A stretch of 64,000 bases of DNA from contig JAJJXM010000001.1 of assembly GCA_024516155.1 (NCBI GenBank), positions 248,001 through 312,000 on the forward strand, read 5' to 3'. Under the pieces are notes generated by a model that was given only the letters and a program-made list of their open reading frames with translations, was not told where the DNA came from and ran no database searches. This stretch comes from Pyronema omphalodes (lineage: Eukaryota; Ascomycota; Pezizomycetes; Pezizales; Pyronemataceae). How positions within the stretch are numbered: position 1 is the first letter of the stretch; each line of letters begins with the position of its first letter. Positions 1 through 12,008 of this stretch are shown one piece after another. Made by a program: the position numbers and the translations under genes.

Positions 1-3000
1 TTTTGATTTTGATTTTGCTTTTTCGGCCTACGGGATAAACACGGCAAGGGTAAAGGTGATGGGTGATGGATCTAATTTTAGTCAGCTTGATGTTTTTTTT
101 CTTTTTTCCTTTTCTTTTCTCGTCTTTGCGGCTTGCCTTTCTTGGAGGTGCTAGCTGCTATGTTTGGTATCAACTATATTTTAAACGAGATTGCGATGTT
201 TATTTAGGCTAGGTAGAGATCTAGTGTTTTTAAGGCTGGAGAATTGAGATAGCACCATGACCATAGCGATTTGATAGAGTTTAGGGAGGATTGGAAATGG
301 GGATGATGTCAGACTTCAATGGGGCATGTACATATGCGGAGATCATTATGCCGTACTTTACAGATGTGTGTGTGCAGACTGTAAATGTTTGGACGATTTG
401 AATAGAAGGATGCTTTGAAGAGGTATCAACATATCCATGTAGCCACGTATTCACAGTACGGATTAAACGGGAGTTTGCTGTACAAATTTGAGATATGTAA
501 ACCGGGAATTAAAGGAATTCACTTTTCTCATGAATCACTCCCGCTTTATCCTTTCCGAGACATATTTAATTCACCGGACGGTGTATGCATCATCATTTCA
601 AGTAGGTGTGGCGCTATATGTTCTGTATTCTGTATTCCGTAATCTATGTTCTCCTATGATACAATACTTTCTCCCTTATGGTATGCCGTAGGCCCGTAGC
701 CAAGTTTCTTCTGAATCACTCCTTTACAATTCCAGGTTAATTCTTACATATAATCCGGTGAGATTGCAATTTACGGCATCGGTATTCTCCATAATCATCT
801 CGGTCATTTTCGTTATCTTAGTCACTTTGTCGTCTTACCTATGTAGTCGCCAAAGGATTCCCGGAATTCCGGGATTCCTAGCTACATAGTCGCCTTCCTT
901 TATAACCATAGCCGCCGAGTCGCCGACAAGAACCCCCCTAAACGATCCTAGCCATCCCAGCCGATAAAGTTTGAGGATAAATTTATCGCGGCCCAATCCA
1001 TAGCCGGCTTAAACGCAACTGCCAATCCCAAGGAACTTTTCGCGTGTAATTTCTTTCGGCCGGTTCGAACTTCGTTATGTATCCATACACTGCTATACAA
1101 GCTTGTTGTTAGGGCATGGTGCATATCTATCTCACCGAATTGATACCGATGCACACCGGGGACCCTAGGTAATACATCTTCATTAGGTAGGAGGACGAAG
1201 AGTGGATCCATCACCCCATCGCGCGCGAAGCTATTCGGGTTTTCTAAATGTTCCTCTCTTGCTGTCTTGCTAGTTACGTGATATCTGCAGTCGACAGCTA
1301 GACAGCCAGGCTCTCCGATAACTTGCTCAATCAGAAACATAAAAAAATGAGAAAATAATTTTTTTTGGTTTTCGTCAAAAAAATAAGGTCTGGGCTTGAA
1401 GGTGTATATTTCGCTGTTGACACAGTAACGCTACATACCTAGGAAATAAGCAGTGAGTGGGCGCTTATTTCGCTAGCTAGCTGGCTGGTGACATCGCCGA
1501 GTCGGACTTCGGAAATTCGATTCGTTACAGATGGAATATCCCTATCTACAATTTTGAGTCCTGGATTTTGCAGCCGGTTCACCATGCATCTCAGCTTGTA
1601 AGTTGTATTCATATGTTCCATTCCAGTTATATAGATTTCTATACCTGTAACCAATACTCTAAGAATGTACAAAATGCACTTTCTGCTCCTACTGCAGGCT
1701 CGTTATATAGATGCTATGTTCTCGCGGGTTACAGAATGTGATTCAAAGGTAAGTTATAGAGTAGAGTAAGGTAAACTCATCCCAACTTCTGCACTGAAGC
1801 CGGAATCTCGGATGCATAGAGCAATCTGGAAATTACTACACATACGTATATACGTATAGCTTATATGTAGATACACTTAAAGCCTTGAAACTCAACCTAG
1901 TAAAACGGGTTCTTAGTGTTCGGTTCCTTTGTCAGAGAATAGAGTACCCACGTGCCATGGATAGAAAAAAGTTAACGCAGCAGTACTATCTATCACCACC
2001 GGCGTTTAAAAGTCCAGTTCAATTCTATCGCGGCTACGATTAGTTTCTCTACAAGGTCTGACATGAACCGCTAAACTGTTGGAAGCCTGTAACGTTCTGA
2101 CTGTACTGTACTGTAGGCACTTTCAATACTGCACTGAGTAAGCCGTCAAAGGACTCAACCAGGTTTCCATTCAAAGCACCCGCGGTTCGAAGTAATTCTT
2201 TTCGTCAATCGTTGGACTCCCGTTGAAAATGGGGATTATTTGGAGATTGCCTATACAGAGCCAGCTTGAATGCTAGAGGTGATCTTCTTTTTTGTTTCTG
2301 CAGATCCTATCTCCAAAACATCTTGTACTCACTGCTAAGAATAGATAGCATCGTTTAGGAATAATTCATCATGTTTGTATAACAATAACTTCACCTGATT
2401 GTTCGTTTATCTTTGCCGGAAAACATTTAGGGGGTAAGGTTGGAAGGGACAAGGTGATTAGAATTTCCGGCTCGCTGAGTCTGTACATATGTCTTGCCTG
2501 CGCTGTGAATAAACCGGATTATCCCCACGCTGTGTACTATAGGTCTCGCCCTTTAATAAGTATAAGCGAAGCCTCATTACCATATGTATCTCCGCGAATT
2601 CTCTTTGCAACGTGACAGGAATTATATTACAGAAACCTAGATAAGACCTGCATGTGAGAACATGAATAAGTTTATATGCATTAGCCACTGTCATTTACAA
2701 TCCACCTAGCTAGGCAGTAATAATATCTTCACGATCATCATCCAGTTCCCTATTCCCTACAGCGAAAATATTTGCCCTTGGTTATAAATATCTACCATCT
2801 CTTGAAGGAAACGAGAAACCTCAAATGTCTATCTATTCATCTATCCAAAATCTCCCTATTTCCCCGCACTGATCGCCTTATATAGATTCGGGAACTCCGG
2901 AAACCTCGGAAGCCCGCATTTAAGTCACAGACTCACATCTTTTCAACGAGGCTTCGCAGCTTCGTATCTGCAGTACGGGTACATGCATATGCCATAGCCC

Positions 3001-4707
3001 ATGATCATGTCACTTCTGATTCATCTGCAGTCTCGATACCTTAATAAAAATCACGATCATATGGTATCGTGAATTATAGAAATCATGAAAAGCCATAGAG
3101 ACCATATGTAGAAAGCCATAGAAAGTCTCATGATCAATAAACCTTATATATTTCCTTGCTTCTATTTCCACTCCACATAGTAGGGAAAAAAACATCGCAA
3201 TACGATATGCACTTTTTTAAACCAATCCACAATTTTTTTCCCCAGGCTTTATATTATATAACTCCAGTCGCTGTCGAACAGTGTTAATTTATTTTCCACA
3301 TGACGTTCAATGTGGCTATGCTCTGTGTTCTGATATATACAGCAGTTATATGCAGATATCCGTAACTGTGCTCAACAACTCGTTCTCAATAACCCGTGCT
3401 CAATTGTACAGACTATATATATGCACACAGCAACACCACAGCCGCAGAATGTAGGTATCATATATATATGGTGCACCATAAGTACAAAGGTTTGAGGTTA
3501 CATATACTGCGACTGCGACTGCGACTGCGACTATGTGACCCAAATGCGAAAGGTTGGCTTCAGCCTCGGAATCTTTCAGTTCTGGCAGACAGAGAACTGG
3601 TGCCTTGGTATCATAGGTAGTAGGTACCATAGACTAGGGCACCACAGATTCACAGGTCCATAGGTCCATAGGTCCATAGGTCCACAAATTCACAAATCCA
3701 TATCTTCACAGCTGGGTTTCATTAGACCCCCAAAAAGTGTAACTCAACACCTAAGGATGTCACAGACTCGTAGTCCACCCGTAGAAGTTTATTTATTTAG
3801 TCCATAAATCCAAGTGCACCCGGTGGGAGTTGCGAGTTGCGGGACCTAAGTTTTAAGTTGCATATATTCGTTAGTGTGTATTTGTATTAGTATTAGTATT
3901 TAGTGTTTAGTACCAGGGTTATTTGGAGGGGGGGGGGGGGTGGTGGGAGAGAAGGGGGCACCGGTAAAAGAAAGACATGGCCATACATAAACCATAGCGA
4001 CAGCCCTGTTTTTTTTATTTTTTTTCTACTGCTGCTGCTGGCTGTTACTACTTCTACGGATTGCTTTCTGTATGTGTTCTTTGTTTTGTTTTGTTTTATT
4101 TTTCTTTTTGTTTGTTTGTTTTTGCTACGATTTGAAGGACTGCGACTGACGATAACTAGAATCTTAACTACTAATACATAACAACAATAACAATAACAAC
4201 GATAATAGCTATAGCTAGATAGCTATATGACGAACGACTGACTAAAGTATACATATTTTCTTTTCGAAGAGAATTGGGCTCGATTTTTCGACGGAGGGAA
4301 CTTATCAACGGGCGAAAAAATCAAAGATCGAACACCAGACACCAAACACCGAATATCGAATATCGACCGTTAAACTGGGAGGAATAGCAGAAGAAGCAGG
4401 AATAAGAGTAGGAGGAGGATTAGTTACAACTGGCAACGATATATCAGGCGATATTTCAATTCAAGCGATCGAGCCGCGCGAGCGACGAACATCCTATTCT
4501 GCGATAAACGAGATAAACTAGCGCCCTTAGTCAGTCTGTCTGTCACAAGAGGCAAGGTGAAGGGCTGCGAAAACTACATGTCATCAACAAAGCACCTTTG
4601 TTTTGAAAGAAAGCATCGACCAACTCTATAATATCCGCAATTCAAGCCTGCAAATTTTTAAAGAAATTAAGTAACGCAACAACGGCAATAACAGCAACAA
4701 CAGCATC
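1..4707. other. Gene-free left portion
   Basis: No ORF here has family resemblance or a convincing exon-intron structure. The stretch holds AT-rich sequence, a short CTGCGA microsatellite near 3507-3531, an imperfect AGGTCCAT repeat around 3655-3690 and a poly-G tract near 3929-3941. The last few hundred bases before 4708 are rich in AAC/CAA triplets and probably form the leader of the next gene. The longest ORF (948-1340, minus) has low-information composition and no visible splice partner. Confidence 0.5.
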
Positions 4708-5832
4708 ATGGCATACGACTTGGAGTATGAAACAGCCTGTATCAAAGCTGGATATACATGGCAAAGTTGTAGTAGATGGGGGCCATATACTGGTTGTTGT
4801 AATTCGGGGGATTGTGATGGGTAAGTTTATTTTATTTTCATTTCTCTGAATTCCGGACCCACGAATCAGGAATCAGGAATCAGGAATCCAGAATCTCCAA
4901 GAAAAATCAAAACTTACGGAAAAAAAAAAACATCAAAGAAACCGAAAAGAAAAAAGAAAAATCGAAAACAAAAAGAACACGACAAGCAGAATATTGCTAA
5001 CATTCTTTTCAGCTGCAGTCCCAAAAACCAAGTCCCTCGAGAACAATTAGTACTCTCGAAACCAAAATCCAGCTCTTCACAAATTACAAAACCCAACACT
5101 CCAACCCCAACCACAAAACCAATTCCCACACTCACACTCACATTCATAACCGAACCCACCCCCACAACCCCCGTCGTATCAATAATAACAAAAACAATAA
5201 ACGGTCAACCATCACAAGTAACCATCACCACAGCCGCTACAGCACCTGGACAAGAATCTACTGTCACCGTGGGTACTTCACAGCCCTCTACTTCCGGAGT
5301 AGTATCATCTGGAGCATCTGAATCCAGCATTGGTGCCGGATCTGGTGCTGGCGATGGTGATGGTGATGGATCAACAACCCCAACAAGTTCAACGAGCTCA
5401 AACTGGGCTCTCCCAGTAGGTATCTCCCTCGGTGTAGTATTATTCCTAGCCCTGCTACTAGCACTATTCCTTCTTCTCCTCCGACGACGGCGACGACGGG
5501 AACAAAGTCTTTTACGACAAAGTGGAGGCAGCGGAGGGGTAGGAGTAGCATTTGGAGGAAAGGGGGATATTCCCCCCATGCTCCAAAGCCAGTACTCACC
5601 CACAAGTCAGAAATCTCCGGGATTTTTTAAAGGCATTAAGAACAGACTTAGTGGAACGACTGTAGGAAGTCCAACTTCGCCGGTGTATTATGAACCGCAG
5701 CCGCACGGACCACAGGAGTTGATGGCAGCGGAGGTTGGGACTGCGGAATTGATGGGGGATGCACCGGCGGCTCAGGGGGGGTATGCCGGGGGACAGTTGA
5801 GACCGGGAACGTATCAGGGAGGAGGGAGGTGA
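4708..5832 (+). CDS. Ser/Thr-rich single-pass membrane protein with Cys-rich N-terminus
   Basis: Two exons, 4708-4820 and 5013-5832, encode 310 aa; the intron has a GTAAGT donor and a TTTTCAG acceptor. An in-frame TAA at 4672 supports the start at 4708. The first 40 residues form a compact Cys-rich segment (motifs WQSCSRWG, GCCNSGDCDGC). A long Thr/Pro/Ser-rich stretch follows, then a Gly/Ser/Asp linker (about 140-165). One strong transmembrane helix (WALPVGISLGVVLFLALLLA) comes next, then a run of basic residues (RRRRRR) and a Gly/Pro-rich tail. This is the layout of fungal wall-sensor-like or mid2-like type I proteins: an O-mannosylated ectodomain outside, a basic stop-transfer and a cytosolic tail. 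No classical signal peptide is visible before the Cys region, so membrane insertion would depend on the TM helix or on an unseen upstream exon. No specific function can be assigned. Confidence 0.7.
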
Positions 5833-6998
5833 CTAGCCGCCAAATCCCCACCGTCGGGTAGATCTAGTAGATTGAGTAGAGCTAGTAGAGCGAGTTGGCC
5901 ATGGCCTTGGAGTGCGTCGGGGTTTTGGGGGATGGATGGACATGGGGCGTGGAGTAAGGTTGGACAGTCAGGTGGTGAGAATGTGGAGAGGAAATATGAT
6001 ACGGCGTATTATGGACAGACGGGGGGTTGAGAGATAATCAACGGTGGACGAAGAAAATGATTGATGAGGGATTGGAATGGGCGGTTTAATTGGGAGGATT
6101 TGTATGTATATATGCTGGCATAGTTTGGAAGTTTAGAATCATGGCGGGGGGCTTGGTGGATATGTAATGAATAGCACCCAGGGTGGGAAGATACACAAAG
6201 ATGATTGTTTGAGATTCTTTGAGGGTTTAAAAACGAGATTGCAAAATTTGACCACTAGGTGAAGTGAGCATTGCGGTAAAATCATTTAAGGTCTTTAGTT
6301 GCGTATGAATTTGAGAGCTGTATCGGAAGAATACGAGGCACAAAAATGGATAGTCGGTATTCGCCCTGGAGATACCAAGGCAAGAGAGGGATTTCAAATA
6401 CATTTCTTAACAGCGGGAATAATATCTCTTGCACGTTAGCAAGCGCATTTTTCTCTACCGGGCAATCTTGGAAGAAAATTGGATATCATATTTCTGTTAA
6501 CTTTTATGACGTTCAACTTTGATATAGGCGGTAGAGGCGCTTAAGGATGTGCTGTAAGTAATACATGTAGGGAAGAGCCATTGAACTGCGCTCCACATTT
6601 GACGGTAGAGTCAGCCACTTCTCCAGTCCAGTCGAATACAATGGACTTTCTAGCAAGGAACTAATATTTGTCAGTCTATAGCGATTGCTGTTCTTGATCT
6701 GTACAGCGTGAGTTGTGATCCTTGATTCTTCCACTCGCCACTTGAATCACCTTGACCAGTTTCTTTGTAAATTAGCAAATAAAATCCATTGTAGACAGAG
6801 TAGTGTAGGTATCTCATCCCATCCTCTTTATCATCATCCTCCAATATATACAGTAGTCTAGTTAGTAGAGATCAATCCCTTGGTATATCTAATAATGTAC
6901 AACAACTCCCAACGCCGTTTAGTTTTACAAATGCTCGCGCCGATTATCTATGTTTTCTATTACAGAGTCAGCCATTAATCTCCAAACCCCATCATATT
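5833..6998. other. Intergenic, between convergent genes
   Basis: This holds the 3' regions of the membrane-protein gene (+) and MDM35 (-). No further gene or notable repeat is seen. The base pattern just after 5832 is still Gly/Ser-codon-like, but the frame is stopped by TGA at 5830. Confidence 0.5.
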
Positions 6999-7431
6999 TC
7001 AATAGAAAGGCTCACATGAACTCCCCGGTGGCTGTCCTTCGTTATTAGGGCTATTCTTTCGTGCCTCTTCGATCATATTGTAAATCCCCTTCTCCTTCAA
7101 TGCCTTATCCAGGCATATTTTGTAGTCCTTAAACAGCGCTTCGCATTCTTTCGAGGGTTCGGTGTTGCCGCGGAGGTACTCTATCGCCAATGTTAGACAT
7201 CGGTCTTCTATGGTATCTACGAAGCATCGGCTGTGCAGCAGTCTGGGACAAATTCAAGGATCGAGAAGGTGGCGCGAAAGAAGGAAAGGCGACGAACTCT
7301 CGGAGTACCAGTTGATGAAGCAGGTATCGTAGCGCTCCTTGCGCTCAGAGCATTCCTAATTACTCATCAGCTATGCGCGTCAGAACTCACACTTGGTGAA
7401 AGGTACTCACAGGTGCGAGCGATGCGGACAT
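6999..7431 (-). CDS. MDM35: Mdm35/TRIAP1-type twin CX9C protein
   Basis: Three exons on the minus strand, 7431-7411, 7355-7298 and 7180-6999, encode 86 aa. Exon 1 supplies only seven residues (MSASLAP). The two introns (55 and 117 nt) have phases 0 and 1, and the joined codon restores YSEKYLRGN. The protein has two CX9C motifs (Cys9-Cys19 and Cys39-Cys49), the hallmark of small intermembrane-space proteins imported by the Mia40 disulfide relay. The sequence ECEALFKDYKICLDKALKEK is typical of Mdm35. In the family, Mdm35 binds Ups1/Ups2 (PRELI-like) lipid-transfer proteins, protects them from proteolysis and supports phosphatidic acid and phosphatidylserine transfer between mitochondrial membranes. 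The length matches the family. An internal Met near 7190 would drop the first CX9C and is not the real start. Confidence 0.92.
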
Positions 7432-8798
7432 TCTGGATGTGGCAGGGTGATTGAGAAGAAAGTCGCGCGAGAGAAGATATGACGACAGAGAGCTGGTGTG
7501 TTGAGGGTAACATGTGAAACCTTGGTGGACGCGCCTAGAAACTCCAGGAAAATGACTAGTGATGGCGGTGCTGGAGCGAAAAGCCCCGAATCGGAAGTTT
7601 AAACATTTAAAAATAGATTGGTAGTTTCTACACACAGTACATGCAAAAAAAAAATAGATCGTGCTTGAGCATTTCGATATCGCATAACATGACATCGCAA
7701 ATCAATCTCGGTTGCTGTTGCTAAGAGAGCTTCTGTTGGTGCTGGAAGTGCTCCAGGTTCAACCCTGTGATCACACCCGAGCTGCTCACATGATGTGTCA
7801 AAGAGCGCTGAATTCACGCAAACAAACATGGCTTAATCAGCGCTACGTGATTTCATTACCATCTTCTTTCAGTATCTTCTTTGAACCCCGCATTTTTCTT
7901 GGATAGGGATAAATATCTTCACTTCTATGAATGAATTTGCACCCATCGAGTAGCGAATAGTAGTTCCACAACCAACACCTGTTATCATCTAAAACGCTGG
8001 TACCCGGAGTGTAACGGCTTGGAATACAACGAATCCTGTTTTATTTTATTTGTAAGTATTTTTCTGGTCAAATATGTATGTCCTCTTGTAGCCTAAGGGT
8101 ATCTGACATCATGCCACGCATATACCCGAGTGCTCGTGGGATTGCGTTGAGTATGGCGCATTCCATGTAATTAGCATATAGCAACTGCTCATCCATGATT
8201 CTTCAGAGGTTTCCTGAGAAGTGGAAAAGAATAAGAGCCCTATGAGAGTTAATCTGCCACAACTCAATCATAAAAGACATTTGCTGTTTCATGGAAATCA
8301 GTGGTTTTGCATTTCCTGTTAAAGTTGGATGGGGTGATACAACAGAGTACCAGACTCACCCAAGTACCCAAGTACCCAAGTACAAGTACATTTCCGTCAC
8401 GCTCATTCTTTATAACAAAAGTGCATATGCACTCATCTTTACTCATCGAGTTGTCATGCCAAGTTGAGAGCATTGCCCGGTTGCTCTAAACCGGGGCAGA
8501 AACGTCCGGAGCGGGCAGGTGCTGTGGCGCCTAACTGCGGTGCGCTGCTTGGATTTGGTAATACCGAGTGATACGCTATGCGGCTGGATGCAACCGTAGA
8601 ACCTGCTAGTGAGCCTTTAAATACCCCTGTCGCTGACCCTCCAAAGCTCCGCTACTCTCACACCTCGTTCTCAACACCTCATCACCTGCAACCCCAACGC
8701 AACCGTCCGTCAGCCTCTCGCCAGAACATCTTTCGAAAGCAACAACCGACAGACCGTCCAGCACATCCCAAAAACCTTCCCCGCGAACCTCGTAGTTT
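7432..8798. other. Divergent intergenic region MDM35 / eIF1
   Basis: Shared upstream region of the divergent MDM35 and eIF1 genes. It holds only short low-complexity motifs, such as repeated AAGTACCC near 8360-8390. The pyrimidine-rich, A-poor sequence from about 8640 to 8798 is probably the eIF1 leader. No further gene is seen. Confidence 0.45.
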
Positions 8799-9329
8799 AT
8801 GTCCATCGAAAATCTCAAGGTTAATGGTAAGTCTCCATCGCGAACAGCTCGCGCCACCCTGATCTCAGATCTCCTTCTACGTTACAGTGGCTAACCAACG
8901 CTTCTCACAGACCCTTTTGCCGACGACGTTGGTGATACGCAACCCAAGAATTACGTTCATATCCGTATCCAACGTAAGTTCATCGAGAGCCTCATCGTCA
9001 TTTTCTCGTCTAACTTTCATCGCAGAGCGCAACGGTCGCAAGACGTTGACGACTGTCCAAGGCCTCTCTAAGGATTTCAGCCCCAAAGCCCTTCTTAAAG
9101 CCTTCAAGAAAGAATATGGTATGCACCTCAACGCGTCTCTACACTGCACCGATACTGACTACCAATAGCATGCAATGGCACCGTCATCATTGATCCCGAC
9201 ATGGGTGAAGTGATTCAGCTCCAGGGTGACCATCGTACCAAAGTGATGGACTTCCTTACCGATAAAGATAAATCCAAGATGGGCAAATACGCTCTCCAGA
9301 AGGATCATATTAAGATCCACGGATTCTAG
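8799..9329 (+). CDS. SUI1: Translation initiation factor eIF1 (SUI1)
   Basis: Four exons, 8799-8826, 8911-8973, 9026-9118 and 9169-9329, encode 114 aa. All phases agree (28+63+93+161 nt is 115 codons). The product begins MSIENLKVNDPFADD and contains the SUI1 core HIRIQQRNGRKTLTTVQGL, then FKKEYACNGTVI and GEVIQLQGDHR, and ends IKIHGF. Length and ends match fungal eIF1. It binds the 40S subunit near the P site and enforces stringent AUG selection during scanning. In many eukaryotes the eIF1 start codon lies in poor context and is autoregulated; the context here (TTT before ATG) is also not strong, which would fit. The flanking pyrimidine-rich leader is typical of a highly expressed gene. Confidence 0.96.
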
Positions 9330-9911
9330 AGCGCTGCCTGTGGATGGCAACATCCAACGCGCGATCGCGCCGCCCCGAATTTGATGGGGCATGGAGGATG
9401 GGTGTCATTAAGTGTTGAGAGTGAATGGGCGAGATTAGTACATTAGCAACGACTGTGTTAGTCATTCTGTTTTTGTATACGTGTTCGTGTTCGAGTGAAG
9501 TGTAGATGTCGCTATTAATCGATCGATATTCAAATCATCAAATCATCAAATCTGAGCTGTGACCGTGTATTGCTTTCCGAAAGCTGTTAACCCCACAATT
9601 AGCCTCGGTGCGCTGTCATCCGATTCCAGATGGACTAGTATTCGCTCCGTGCCGGTGGCGATCTGTCACTGTTCACAGCCTTAACCGTTGGTCTTGGTTG
9701 GGACTGGTAGCCTAGAGTATGGTGCCATACGGCTCAAGCTTGCGGCCGCCAGTTGAAGCTTATCACCCAATCTAGACTCGCGAGTTAATATCAGCGAAAT
9801 TCATGAACTTACATATCATAAATGCATATTATGTACATAACGTGGGGGTTTCTTGAATTATTAAGTAACGGCAGAGGATATAAATTGAGTATGATACCGA
9901 ACTGACAGGCA
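9330..9911. other. Intergenic between convergent genes
   Basis: Short 3' intergenic region between eIF1 (+) and the G-patch gene (-). No gene is seen; there is a small repeat TCAAATCATCAAATCATC near 9530-9551. Confidence 0.45.
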
Positions 9912-11087
9912 TTAGCCGTGTGAATCCTCATCCGTTCCTGGACAACCATCCATTTCCGCCGTATCATACTTCCATTTGCACCAAAAGCAATAATTATGCT
10001 TCTCCCTTAACCATCCCGTAATGCGTTCCAACTTCTCCGCCCAAGGTAATTCCTCAAACTCTGCCAGTTCCTCATCCTCGCCTTCATCCTCTTCCGGATC
10101 TACGATATATGTGCGACCTTTCTCCGTCCTCTCAACCTTGACCGCGGGTTCAATTCCTAATGCCGTTTTATCCTCTGAATCCAGTTCGTAATCCTTATCA
10201 TACCCCGGCAATTTCGGTGCCCCAAGTCCCTGCTCCATATCGTATCTCATCCTCCTCTCCCTCTCTGCCTCCTCTCTATGCTTCACCAATCCCCTCCACA
10301 ACACATTAATCCCTCTCAGCGTCTGTTTTCTTTCTTCTCCTCCCTCAAACCCCTCCAACACCTTTTGTGCCCCGTAAAACTGTCCCTGTAGTCTCTTCTC
10401 CTCCCTCTCCTCCGCTACCCTCTGTCTATATTCCTCCGGATCCACCTCTCTTCTCTTTGATGCCCCCTCTCCTTCTGCCACCTCATCCATTTTCCTCTTC
10501 ATCTCACTCGTGTGCCCAATTCCCGCCTTATCCTGCTTCAAGCTAACACCCACAGGTTCCAGTTTCCTAATATCCGCCTGTTCCCCCTCCTGTTCTTTCC
10601 CCAATCCCTTCCCCACCGTAAACCCCATTTTCTGCATCATTTTCAAACCCTTCGACTGTCTAGCATTCTCAGCACTTAGCAACGACTGTGCCAAAGCTGC
10701 ATCTCGCTTCTCAGCAGCCTCGCGCGCAAGCTCTGCTTTCGATTTCGGACGTCCACGGATCTCGGATTCTCGTTGTTGACGCTTCATGCGTTGCGTGAGT
10801 GTTTCTTGTAGAACGGTGGGTTCGGGGATACACATGGAGAGGTAATCGTCCTCTTCATCCTCGTCGTCGTCATCTTGTTTATCGGCGGCGGAAGCGGTGG
10901 GGGTGGAGGTGTCTTCAGTGGGCGCTGGTAGAGATGGTGTAGTGAAGGTCGGGGGTTTGAGGGGCTTGATGACAGGCTTTCGTACAGGCGCAGATTCAGT
11001 TTCGGAGTCGCTATCAGAGCCGAGAAGGTTTGGACGGCGTAAAGGTGGCATGGTGGATCTGGAGGTTTCACACGGAGGAATTTCCAC
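9912..11087 (-). CDS. GPATCH11-like G-patch and DUF4187 protein
   Basis: A single-exon ORF of 391 aa. A second in-frame Met (11051, MPPLRRPNLLGSDSD) is at least as good a start and would give 379 aa. The N-terminus is acidic, Ser/Pro-rich and disordered. The G-patch lies at about residues 145-192 (MMQKMGFTVGKGLGK with later conserved glycines). A long charged coiled-coil-like stretch follows (about 195-300). The C-terminus has the DUF4187 signature HNYCFWCKWKYD with its CxxC pair, then DGCPGTDED. This two-domain order defines the GPATCH11/CCDC75 family. Family members are nuclear; G-patches usually activate DEAH-box helicases, so a role in RNA processing is likely but inferred. It runs convergent with eIF1. 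Confidence 0.88.
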   Translation of the reverse strand: MEIPPCETSRSTMPPLRRPNLLGSDSDSETESAPVRKPVIKPLKPPTFTTPSLPAPTEDTSTPTASAADKQDDDDEDEEDDYLSMCIPEPTVLQETLTQRMKRQQRESEIRGRPKSKAELAREAAEKRDAALAQSLLSAENARQSKGLKMMQKMGFTVGKGLGKEQEGEQADIRKLEPVGVSLKQDKAGIGHTSEMKRKMDEVAEGEGASKRREVDPEEYRQRVAEEREEKRLQGQFYGAQKVLEGFEGGEERKQTLRGINVLWRGLVKHREEAERERRMRYDMEQGLGAPKLPGYDKDYELDSEDKTALGIEPAVKVERTEKGRTYIVDPEEDEGEDEELAEFEELPWAEKLERITGWLREKHNYCFWCKWKYDTAEMDGCPGTDEDSHG

Positions 11088-12008
11088 AGGGAGACGCGTA
11101 GCTACTCGTAGATCGCGATTCTAGATAGTGCGCGTTGTGCGCACTTCGGTGACGTCGTACCTGACACGTGATGCCTTTGGGAAATTTGTTTGACCCCCTT
11201 CGTTCAGTGTCGCGGTATTTAAGGGGGAAAAAAATAATAACAGGATATTCTATCCGTACCCTGCTTATTAAACTGGACATCTGATTTTTAAGATGCAAAT
11301 TGTGCAGAAATCTTGAAGCCCCGAAGCCCCATAAAGCCTCTATGGTATCCCAAGCTTTAAGCTTCAGCGCTATCTCAAATATAAAATGCCTCTATAATGT
11401 ACAGCATAGCCCCCTCCGCGGGGCATAAAATGCAAACCTGCCCAACCTGCCCTAAATATCAAATTGCCTAAGAAAAAATAAATAAAAATGAAGGATATAT
11501 ACACAAGAAAAGAAGATAACCAGATACTCTAAGCTCCAAAAGTTAAACCTTAGACAAGACCATTCGAGCCTGACTGAGTATCTCCAGCCGGTGTTGCAAT
11601 AATATGTACAAGCTAGATATCAGATTGTGTGGAACATACACATACTCCGCAGCCATTGTAAATTGCACACCGGAACATTCCACGCAGCAAGCCTTCGGAC
11701 CTGAAATCGACACTGGAGCCTGCCTAGCTTTAAACGTCGCACTACCGCCATGAGGACGCCTAAATATGCCAGCGTCATCATTACTGTAATCTAAAATTCC
11801 CGGGGAGTAGTTATTCGGCCGATCAATCTATAGAGTCGGTAGCCGTGGTGTATTCCCCGCAGCTGTGTGTCGTGATCGATTTTCAGCTTCACTGTCATTA
11901 TCGCAGTCCTCCATGACTCCGTTCTAATTTTTCCATAACCCCGTTCTATTTTTTCGGCTCCACATAACTCGCCGTATTCCTCTATTCTCATGATTTCCCA
12001 GTTCCCAA
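11088..12008. other. Intergenic, upstream of the G-patch gene
   Basis: This covers the promoter side of the GPATCH11-like gene and the 3' side of the next minus-strand gene. It is AT-rich and no ORF is supported. Confidence 0.4.

Noticed and set aside
948..1340. 130-codon minus-strand ORF
   Set aside because: No family resemblance, no splice partners and composition like the surrounding non-coding sequence.
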